Assembly: GCF_004310295.1 (NCBI RefSeq)
Contig: NZ_SISB01000017.1
Span: 53,572-117,571, forward strand
DNA: 64,000 nucleotides
Direction: 5' to 3'
Source: Pseudomonas sp. BGI-2
GTDB taxonomy: Bacteria > Pseudomonadota > Gammaproteobacteria > Pseudomonadales > Pseudomonadaceae
Position numbers and translations under genes: made by a program. Position 1 is the first letter of the stretch, and each line of letters opens with the position of its first letter. The notes beneath the pieces were generated by a model. That model was not told the origin of the DNA. It saw nothing but the letters and a program-made list of their open reading frames with translations, and ran no database searches. Below, one piece after another: positions 34,341 to 42,673 of the stretch.

Positions 34341-37300
34341 ATGTCTGTTGCTATTGAAAAACAACTTAACGAAAGCCTGCGTGATGCGCAGCTCGGGCTC
34401 TATCTGTCTGCGATAGCGCCGCAAGACAAGACGCCGCAAGCCTTGAAGATCGCAGAGCACCTCAAGACGGCTGATGATCTTTACCACTATTGGCTGCTTG
34501 ACGTGCTGGTCAGCCAAGACGTGCCGACCAGCCCGGTAGCCTGCGCGATTGCCAGTCTTCAGCAATACATCAATAGCATTCTGGCCAACATGGAGCCGGG
34601 TTATCACACCGCGCAGATTCCAACCGACCAGGTCGACACCTGGCGCACTGTCCTGCATCACTATCAGGCCTGGGCCACCAATCAGCGCCTGTACTATTTC
34701 CCGGCGGCTTACCTTGATCCGACTCTGCGCAAGACCCGCACCGCAAGCTTCGAGCAACTGGAAAACGACCTCAACCGCAACCAGCTCACGGCCGAATCCG
34801 CGCAAACTGCTGTGCTGGCCTATCTGAACAGACTGGAGGAAGTAGCCAACCTGCAAATCGTCAACGGTTACATCGACGGCAGCGATTTCGCCAACAGCAC
34901 TTACTACTTCATTGCCAAATCCCGTGCGGCCAATACGTGGTATTGGCGCTCGCTGGACATGGCCTGTCGCCCCTTCGTGGCCGGCTCCCGGACTGCCAAA
35001 TATGATGCGCCGGAACCGCAAGCATGGTCCGACTGGCACCGCATCAATCTACCGGTTTCCGACAGCACCCTTGAACACACCATTCGCCCGGTCATGTTCA
35101 ACAATCGCTTGTATGTGATCTGGGCGGAATGCGTGTTTCAGGATCAGGCGAGCAGAGAAGAAAACAAGGGCAAAACCTATCCGTTGTTTCGTCTGAACCT
35201 GTGTTTCAAGAAATACGACGGGAGCTGGAGTACGCCGCAGACCTGTGTTCAAGGTTATTGTTCGGACGGAACAATTGGAGGTATGAACCTGAAGAAACTC
35301 AGGGAATACACACGAACCATAACCACCTGCGATCAATCGTCTTCGTCTCTCTGCATTGCTTTACATCTTGGTGAGTTTGAACGTGAAGATGTGAGTCTTC
35401 CCTTTGTTGATTTCTGCATGTGGGCCATGATCGATAAAGATGCCTTGATTGAGTCAAAAGTAATTCCACGCAGTGAATTGGACAGCGAGAAAGACAACAC
35501 CCTTCTCAGGCTTCTTGGGTGCTGGCCTTACTCCAAGGCGAAAATGCTTCAATTCAGTTATCTATCAGGTTCGCCGACAGCTCCCAGTATTGAATTCCAT
35601 CTGGACAACGCATTAGGTACAACAGAATTCATCGATTTCTCAAAGTCTGGAATCAAAAACAGCGAAGTTCAGACTTCCCTGCCTCGCCATCCCATCCGAA
35701 TGAACATCACCTTCGCCCGACACCTGATCGAGCGCGCAGAAGACAGCATGGACACCTTGCTGAGCTGGTCCTCTCAGCACCTGCAAGAGCCTCCTTTCGA
35801 AAGCGGAAAACCGCCCGAGCAACTGGACTTTTACGACGCCTACGGTCGCTACTTCGTCGAGTTGTTTCTCTACCTGCCCTGGCTGGTGGCACACCGCTTT
35901 AACCAGGAGCGTCAATACGGCGAAGCCGAACGCTGGTTGCAGTACCTGTTCAATCCCGCCCGAAAAGCAGTCAGTGGCAGCAACCCTGACTACTGGAACG
36001 CAGTGCCTCTGATGACCGGCACGCCCAAGCCCGGCCAACCCAGCTACGCCCTCCAGGGACCACAGGATCCGCACCAGATTGCACTGAGCCATCCCGTGCA
36101 CTTTCGCAAAGCCCTGTACATGCTCTACCTCGATATTCTGCTCAACCGTGGCGACACCGCTTACCGCCAGTTGTCTCCCGACAGCCTGACCGACGCGAAG
36201 CTCTGGTACCTGCGCGCACAGGACCTGTTGGGCCCGCGACCGGATGTCAGGCAAACCGATCTATGGACAACGATCAAATTGAGAGCGTTCAGCGAGGAGC
36301 CCAATACAAAACTGCGTGAGTTTGAAAAAGCCTTGGGAGAAGCAGGCAAACACCTATCGACAACCGTCGCCCCAGAGCAGACCCCTCAAGTGTGTGTTCG
36401 CCCTTACGTCCATTCACATTCTGCCCATGCGATTGACGCGCCGCATTCGCGCTTGCCCTTCAACCCCGTGTTGTTCCCCCGCTGGGAAAAGCTCGAAAGC
36501 CGCCTGCATAACCTGCGACATAACCTCGACATTGTGGGTCGCCCCTTGAGGCTTGCGTTGTTCGCGACTCCAGCCGCTTCAAACAAACAGCACGGCGCCA
36601 ACCCTTCTCGCGCTGCGGAGCCCGGTCTGGCCCAGCGACTGGGCACAGAGATCCCGCCTTACCGTTTCAGTGCCCTGCATGCCCATGCCATGAGTGCGAT
36701 AGACACGGTGATTCAGTTCGGCGAAACGCTCATGTCGTTTATCGAGCGCAGCGAGCAGGCCAGCTATCAGGAACTTCAGCAACAGCACATATGGGATATC
36801 GCCACCGTTGCGGTGGACCTGCAGACCCAGGCCCTGAAGATCGATCATAAAAACCGCGAAGCGTTACTGGCCAGTAAAGCCATCGTCGAAAGCCGCCGTG
36901 ATTACTACAGTCAGCGGGTCAACGAGGTCGTCAATCTGGAAGAAGTGACGGCCGCCGCGTTCCATCTGGAGGGGCGTATCGCTGAAGCAGGCGCCCATGC
37001 GGCTCATGCCGGCGGTCAAAGCCTGAAAGTGGTTCCCAACATTTTTGGCCTGGCGGACGGCGGGGCTCGTCTGGAGGGCGGCCCCCTTGCCATGATGGCC
37101 ATGGCGCAAGGGGTGGCAACCGCCGCCTATGGCGCGGGCGAAGCCCTCGAGCGTGCCGCGCAGTATCGACGCCGCCATCAGGATTGGACCCTCGCTCGCG
37201 ATCAGGCAAAGCTCGAAATCGCCCAGATTGATGCACAGCTTGCACTGGAGGCTGAACGAGAGATCGCTTCACGACTGTTGTTACAACAGACTCAAACGTC

Positions 37301-38159
37301 GCTGGCTCAAGCCCGGGCCTCTTACGACTTTCTCAGCCAGCGCTTCACCAACTCACAGCTTTACCAGTGGTTCACCCATCAGCTCTCCAGCTTCTACTAC
37401 CAGGTGTATGACTCGACGCTCTCCCTGTGCCAGTTCACCGAACGGAGCTGGCGATACGAGACGGCCGACACCACCACTCAACCGTTCTTCCAGAACCAGA
37501 CCTGGAACAGCACCTACCGCGGACTCGGCCCTGGCGAGCGCATGAAGCTGGGCTTGATGAAGATGAAGAATGCCTGGCTGCTGGGCAACGAGCGCGAACT
37601 GGAAATCCGCAAGACCGTGTCGTTGAGCAAACTCCACCTAAAGGAAAATATCACGCCATCCATCAACAAACCCTGGAACGGTGCGCTAGCAGCTGACAAC
37701 ACGCTCATCAAAGGAATGAGGGCCATCCTGCTGGATACGGGCTCTTACGAGTTTGAATTGACGCAGGCCCTGTTTGATAACGACTACCCGGGGCATTGCC
37801 TGCGCCGGATCAAGAGCATCAGTATTTCACTGCCGGCCATCCTCGGTCCCTATGAAGATATCCGTGCCACGCTGACCCAGACCGGCAGCGAGGTCGCCCT
37901 GCCCGGCGCCGACAAGATCGTCATGAAAAGTCTGCGCGCCAATCAGCAAATTGCCCTGTCCACAGGCATCGACGACAGCGGTCTGTTCACCTTGAGCTTT
38001 CAGGACGAACGCTACCTGCCCTTCGAATACACCGGAGCGGTATCGAAATGGCAGTTGTCATTCCCCAATCATGCGGCTCAGAAAAGCGTGCTCGAATCCC
38101 TGACCGATATCATCGTGCACGTGCAGTACACCGCCAGGGCAAATGGTGGTGCGCAATGA
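34341..38159 (+). CDS. Tc toxin TcA subunit, C-terminal half (TccB-like, pore-forming/TcB-binding)
   Basis: 1272 residues from the ATG at 34341, preferred over the in-frame ATG at 34314 because AAGGA lies at the right distance. Regions: N-terminal helical part (YHYWLLDVLVSQDV); neuraminidase-like segment (NTWYWRSLDMACRPF, MFNNRLYVIWAECVF); a long amphipathic helical region with an Ala/Gly-rich hydrophobic stretch (about 900-960) expected for the channel; and the TcB-binding C-terminus (SYEFELTQALFDNDYPGHCL, ISISLPAILGPYEDI). It is shorter than Photorhabdus TccB, implying fewer receptor-binding insertions. It overlaps the next gene by 4 bases. Confidence 0.88.
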   Translation: MSVAIEKQLNESLRDAQLGLYLSAIAPQDKTPQALKIAEHLKTADDLYHYWLLDVLVSQDVPTSPVACAIASLQQYINSILANMEPGYHTAQIPTDQVDTWRTVLHHYQAWATNQRLYYFPAAYLDPTLRKTRTASFEQLENDLNRNQLTAESAQTAVLAYLNRLEEVANLQIVNGYIDGSDFANSTYYFIAKSRAANTWYWRSLDMACRPFVAGSRTAKYDAPEPQAWSDWHRINLPVSDSTLEHTIRPVMFNNRLYVIWAECVFQDQASREENKGKTYPLFRLNLCFKKYDGSWSTPQTCVQGYCSDGTIGGMNLKKLREYTRTITTCDQSSSSLCIALHLGEFEREDVSLPFVDFCMWAMIDKDALIESKVIPRSELDSEKDNTLLRLLGCWPYSKAKMLQFSYLSGSPTAPSIEFHLDNALGTTEFIDFSKSGIKNSEVQTSLPRHPIRMNITFARHLIERAEDSMDTLLSWSSQHLQEPPFESGKPPEQLDFYDAYGRYFVELFLYLPWLVAHRFNQERQYGEAERWLQYLFNPARKAVSGSNPDYWNAVPLMTGTPKPGQPSYALQGPQDPHQIALSHPVHFRKALYMLYLDILLNRGDTAYRQLSPDSLTDAKLWYLRAQDLLGPRPDVRQTDLWTTIKLRAFSEEPNTKLREFEKALGEAGKHLSTTVAPEQTPQVCVRPYVHSHSAHAIDAPHSRLPFNPVLFPRWEKLESRLHNLRHNLDIVGRPLRLALFATPAASNKQHGANPSRAAEPGLAQRLGTEIPPYRFSALHAHAMSAIDTVIQFGETLMSFIERSEQASYQELQQQHIWDIATVAVDLQTQALKIDHKNREALLASKAIVESRRDYYSQRVNEVVNLEEVTAAAFHLEGRIAEAGAHAAHAGGQSLKVVPNIFGLADGGARLEGGPLAMMAMAQGVATAAYGAGEALERAAQYRRRHQDWTLARDQAKLEIAQIDAQLALEAEREIASRLLLQQTQTSLAQARASYDFLSQRFTNSQLYQWFTHQLSSFYYQVYDSTLSLCQFTERSWRYETADTTTQPFFQNQTWNSTYRGLGPGERMKLGLMKMKNAWLLGNERELEIRKTVSLSKLHLKENITPSINKPWNGALAADNTLIKGMRAILLDTGSYEFELTQALFDNDYPGHCLRRIKSISISLPAILGPYEDIRATLTQTGSEVALPGADKIVMKSLRANQQIALSTGIDDSGLFTLSFQDERYLPFEYTGAVSKWQLSFPNHAAQKSVLESLTDIIVHVQYTARANGGAQ

Positions 38160-41100
38160 GCGAACACGCCGCCCTCCCTGTCATTCCTCCTGCCTTGCCC
38201 AAGGGCGGGGGGGCGATTCAAAGCATCGGTAACGGCCTCGGTGCAATCGGCTCCAGCGGGAGCGCTTCCTGCGAGATTCCGCTGCCCATTTCACCCGGTC
38301 GCGGATATGCCCCGGCCCTTGCCTTGCGCTACAGCAGTGCTCAAGGCAACGGGGTGTTCGGCCTCGGTTGGAAACTGTCGCTGCCGACCGTCACACGACG
38401 CACCCACCTGGGCGTTCCGTCCTACACCCGTGATGATTTGTTCATCGGCCCCGACGGCGAGGTGTTGATGCCTGAGCGGAACCGGACCACCGGCGTGATC
38501 GAATCCAGCCAAAAGCTTTACAGCGACGGCACACGGCAGATGGAACACACAGTCGTGCGCTATCGACCGCGCATCGAAACCGCCTTCAACCTGATCGAGC
38601 ATTGGTCCAGTTCAACAGACGAACCGGGCTTCTGGCTGATACACAACGCCGACGGCAGTCAGCATCTGTTTGGAAAAACGCCATCGGCACGCCGTGCGGA
38701 TCCCGATGCGCTATCGCACGTGGGCGAGTGGTTGCTTGAAGAGAGCATGAACCCTCATGGCGAGCATATTGTGTATGAATACAACGCGGACCCGGTCTCG
38801 GCGCAGGACCCTGCCGACAGCCGTGCCCAGCGTTACCTCGGGCGGGTACGCTATGGCAATTTTGAAGCTGACGCTCAGTTGTACTCAGGCAAAGTCGGGG
38901 GGCTCAAGGACGTACGTTGGCATTTCGAAGTGTGCTTCGACTGCGGTGAGCGCAGCACTGCACTGGATGAAAAACCTGCTTATCGAGCAACAAAAGAGTC
39001 ACCGCTACGGAGCGATCCCTTCTCGGATTTTTCCTATGGATTCGAGCTGAGAACCCGGCGTTTATGCCGGCAGATTCTGATGTTTCATCACTTCCCCGAT
39101 GAAACATCAATGGGCCCTGAGCCGGTACTGGTTCGCCGCAGCGTGATCGAGTATCAAACCAGCCCCCATTCCTATAGCTGCCTGAGCGCAGCACTGGACC
39201 AGGCTTACGACAAGAACACCGCTCAACTCCATCCCCCCCTCGAATTCACCTACACCGACTTCTCGCTTGAACCTGACGTGCAGCGCTTCAAACCGTTCGA
39301 GGCGCTGTCCGGGTTCAATCATCAACAGCGCTTTCAATTCGTCGATCTACAGGGGGAAGGACTACCCGGCGTACTGCACCGAACGGACAAAAGTTGGCGG
39401 TATAGCCAACCGGTGCGCGATGACTTGGGAGGGGATCATGTCACGTACAAAGCGTTGAGCGATCTGCCACATATCCCGTCAGCCGACAGCCGCAAACCCA
39501 CCCGACAGTTTCTCGGTAACCTCAATGCAAACGGACGCCCGGACTGGATCGTGGCGCAACCGGGGCTCAGTGGTTTCTTCACGCTGAAACCCAACGGCAC
39601 CTGGTCGAACTTCACCCCGATGGACGCCGTTCCGACAGAGTTCTTCCATCCTCAAGGGCAACTGGCCAATCTGATGGGCGCCGGGCTCAATGATCTGGTC
39701 ATGCTTGGCCCGCGCAGTGTTCGCCTGTATGCCAACCAGAAAGGCGCAGGCTTCGTCGCCGCAACCGAAGTCGATCGCGGGGCTGATGAGGATGACCTGC
39801 CTCTGCCCGGCAACTCATCCAGCGAACTGGTGGCCTTCAGCGACATTCTCGGCAGTGGACAACAGCATCTGGTCCGTATCCGCCGCAACGAAGTGAAATG
39901 CTGGCCCAACCTCGGTCGGGGACGCTTCGGTAGAGGTCGGATGATCGCCACACCGGAGCTTTCATTGGAAGAGTTCGATTCATCGCGTCTTTTGCTGGCC
40001 GACCTGGATGGCTCTGGAAGCGCAGACCTTATTTATCTGGAACCCCACTGCGCACGGATTTTCATGAATCTATGCGGCAATGGCCTGAGCCCGGCGATCG
40101 ACATGCCATGGCCCGCAGGTGTCAGCTATGACCGGTTCTGCCAGGTCAGCGCCACCGACCTGCAAGGACTCGGCTGCTCCAACCTGGTTTTCAGCGTACC
40201 GGGGGCAACGCCGCGGCATTGGCGATGCGATTTCGTCAGCACCAAACCCTATTTGTTGCATTCGACAAACAACAACATGGGCGCCGGCGGCAGCATCAAT
40301 TACCGCAGTTCGGCACAAGAGTGGCTGGACGAAAAAAGACAGGTACGCAAAAACAAAAAAACGGCGATTTCGCGCTTGCCGATTCCGCTGTTTCTGGTCA
40401 AGCAGCAAACTCGACTCGACGAAACTACCGGGAATGTTCTAATCCAAAAATTCAAGTATCGGCGCGGTTTTTACGACGGCACCGAACGCGAATTTCGGGG
40501 CTTCGGCCTGCTCGTGCAAACCGACATGGGTGGTGATAAAGCAAGCAATCTGCACACCGTACCGACATTGACCAAAACCTGGTTCCATGTCGGCGATGAA
40601 GTTGATCTGATCATCCATGATCGAGATTACAGCGACGAAAAAGCCGTGCTTCTCAAACAAACCATCCAGAACCTGGGTGAAAGCTGGACGCCGCGCAGCG
40701 ACCGGCATGTTCCGGCCAACACTTGGTCCAGAGCGCGCCGGCGTGAAATCGCCCGGGCGCTGAACGGGCGTCTCTTGCGGGTAGAGGTTTACGGCCAGAA
40801 TCAGGGCAACCAGTCAAAGCGTCCGTATTCGGTGCAACAACATCGCTACAAGGTCAACGAACTCAAGGGCATGGGCAAGCACAGCCCTTATTCGATCCTG
40901 CACCCGGTGCTGGCGGAGTCAATTCACTATCAGTACGAACGCTTCCCGCAAGATCCGCGCTGCACCCACACGATCAATCTGAACTGGGACGCCTACGGTT
41001 ACCTGATCCACCATCTGGAGATCAGCTATGCCCGGCGCACAACAGCGGACGATGCCTGTCCCTTTACCGATTCCTGGGAGAAAAAATGGTGGGCCGACGC

Positions 41101-42673
41101 CCATGACGAAGCCCAGCAGTTCTATTACGTGACCGAACATAAAGCCCAATTCATTCACATCAGCACCGTGCAGAACAGGCGGCTTGGCCTGCCTTATCTG
41201 CGACGTACGAATGCTCTGAAACTGCCAAAAGCACCGCTGGCCGAAGGCCTGGCGCCTTCAGGCATCAACCATGAGGCGCTGCTGATCCTGGGCGCTTCAG
41301 CTGCATGGAGAGCGCGACAGGTCATGACCGGTCTGTCTTTACAGCGTTATGGAAAACCTGATGCCAGTGGACCCTTTGCGGATGGGCAGGCCAGTGTCGA
41401 GGCGTTGGTCGATCACACGGAAACAGCCGAGCTTAATGAGTTGGCGTTGAAGGTTTACGACGTACTCAAATCGCAGGCTCCGTCTTTTGATTTGATCCGA
41501 CGCCTCGAACACGCTGGCTACAAAAAAATGCCCATCGCCTTACCGGGCGATGCTGAGTGGGATAAGCGGGACAAACTTTGGTCGGTACGCCGACACTTCG
41601 TCACGTATAACAAACTGGATGGTTTTTTCAAACCGTCGAGTTTTAAACAGAGCCCGCAACAGGGGCAAACCACCTTCACCCATACCCCTTATTTCTGCCT
41701 GACCACCGACATCAAGCTGCCGGACAACTGCACGACCACAGCGTCCAACATCGACTACCGAATACTCCAACCCACTCGGCTCACCGACTCCAATAGCGTT
41801 GTCCAGGAATCGTCGTACGATGCATTCGGACATGTTCACGCCATCACCCATTTCAAAAGCAGCACCGATGGAAAAATCGGGTTCGCGCCACTTTCCACCT
41901 ATATTCGTCGCTATCACGGTCGGCCTGACCTCGCTGTCGAAAACCCGCAACAGGCGTTACAGCAAGTCGCGAGCGCTTACTTCTACGATGCGTTCAGCTG
42001 GATGGGGCGCATTGAGGCCGCAACACCGCAGGACCAAGAATGGTGCAAAGGGGCAATTGCCAAAGGCGATCTGCTGCCCGGTGGGTACATCCGCGCAGGC
42101 GCCCGTACGCGTCTGGCCCGCAGGGACATCAATAAAACCCCTTACGAACAAGCACTCCAGACGAAGATCCAAAGCGTGCAGCGCGAACCGGTTCACTGCG
42201 CTACGTTGCAGGCAGATCGATACCTCAACGATTCCCAAAGCAAAGAAATTCGCATCGGAGTCGAGTGCTGGGATGGCTTTGGCCGACCGTTGCAAAGCAA
42301 ACACAACGCCGGCCGAGGAACAGCGTTAGCGGTCAACGATGACGGCACATTGACGTGGAAAAACGGTAACCCGCAAGAACACGAAGTCAGCGTTCGCTGG
42401 CGTGTCAGCGAGCGCATTGAATACGACAACAAGGGCCTGGTGACTCGTAAATATCGGCCGTACTTCAGTGACCGACACCGCTACATCAATGATGAGTCCC
42501 TGCGCACATCAGGCCTTTGCGATCGATATTTCCATGACCCCATGGGCCGACTCATTCGCGTCATCAATGCCAAGGGTGATGAACGTCGTCATACCTGGCA
42601 TCCCTGGTACTCCATCACCGAAGACGAAAACGACACCCAGCCCGAGCTGCCAGCGCAAGGAGGTGCGCAATGA
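38156..42673 (+). CDS. Tc toxin TcB subunit (SpvB/TcaC-like)
   Basis: 1505 residues from the ATG at 38156, overlapping the previous stop (ATGA). The N-terminal SpvB domain is clear: LPKGGGAIQSIGNGL, YAPALALRYSSAQGNGVFGLGW. The TcdB middle regions follow, with VCBS/FG-GAP-like repeats (DLDGSGSADLIYL, about 618-630) that form the beta-propeller docking on TcA, and then the RHS-type cocoon portion. With TcC it forms a hollow shell in which the toxic C-terminus of TcC is kept unfolded. Length is within the usual 1450-1550 range. The next gene starts within its stop. Confidence 0.92.
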   Translation: MSEHAALPVIPPALPKGGGAIQSIGNGLGAIGSSGSASCEIPLPISPGRGYAPALALRYSSAQGNGVFGLGWKLSLPTVTRRTHLGVPSYTRDDLFIGPDGEVLMPERNRTTGVIESSQKLYSDGTRQMEHTVVRYRPRIETAFNLIEHWSSSTDEPGFWLIHNADGSQHLFGKTPSARRADPDALSHVGEWLLEESMNPHGEHIVYEYNADPVSAQDPADSRAQRYLGRVRYGNFEADAQLYSGKVGGLKDVRWHFEVCFDCGERSTALDEKPAYRATKESPLRSDPFSDFSYGFELRTRRLCRQILMFHHFPDETSMGPEPVLVRRSVIEYQTSPHSYSCLSAALDQAYDKNTAQLHPPLEFTYTDFSLEPDVQRFKPFEALSGFNHQQRFQFVDLQGEGLPGVLHRTDKSWRYSQPVRDDLGGDHVTYKALSDLPHIPSADSRKPTRQFLGNLNANGRPDWIVAQPGLSGFFTLKPNGTWSNFTPMDAVPTEFFHPQGQLANLMGAGLNDLVMLGPRSVRLYANQKGAGFVAATEVDRGADEDDLPLPGNSSSELVAFSDILGSGQQHLVRIRRNEVKCWPNLGRGRFGRGRMIATPELSLEEFDSSRLLLADLDGSGSADLIYLEPHCARIFMNLCGNGLSPAIDMPWPAGVSYDRFCQVSATDLQGLGCSNLVFSVPGATPRHWRCDFVSTKPYLLHSTNNNMGAGGSINYRSSAQEWLDEKRQVRKNKKTAISRLPIPLFLVKQQTRLDETTGNVLIQKFKYRRGFYDGTEREFRGFGLLVQTDMGGDKASNLHTVPTLTKTWFHVGDEVDLIIHDRDYSDEKAVLLKQTIQNLGESWTPRSDRHVPANTWSRARRREIARALNGRLLRVEVYGQNQGNQSKRPYSVQQHRYKVNELKGMGKHSPYSILHPVLAESIHYQYERFPQDPRCTHTINLNWDAYGYLIHHLEISYARRTTADDACPFTDSWEKKWWADAHDEAQQFYYVTEHKAQFIHISTVQNRRLGLPYLRRTNALKLPKAPLAEGLAPSGINHEALLILGASAAWRARQVMTGLSLQRYGKPDASGPFADGQASVEALVDHTETAELNELALKVYDVLKSQAPSFDLIRRLEHAGYKKMPIALPGDAEWDKRDKLWSVRRHFVTYNKLDGFFKPSSFKQSPQQGQTTFTHTPYFCLTTDIKLPDNCTTTASNIDYRILQPTRLTDSNSVVQESSYDAFGHVHAITHFKSSTDGKIGFAPLSTYIRRYHGRPDLAVENPQQALQQVASAYFYDAFSWMGRIEAATPQDQEWCKGAIAKGDLLPGGYIRAGARTRLARRDINKTPYEQALQTKIQSVQREPVHCATLQADRYLNDSQSKEIRIGVECWDGFGRPLQSKHNAGRGTALAVNDDGTLTWKNGNPQEHEVSVRWRVSERIEYDNKGLVTRKYRPYFSDRHRYINDESLRTSGLCDRYFHDPMGRLIRVINAKGDERRHTWHPWYSITEDENDTQPELPAQGGAQ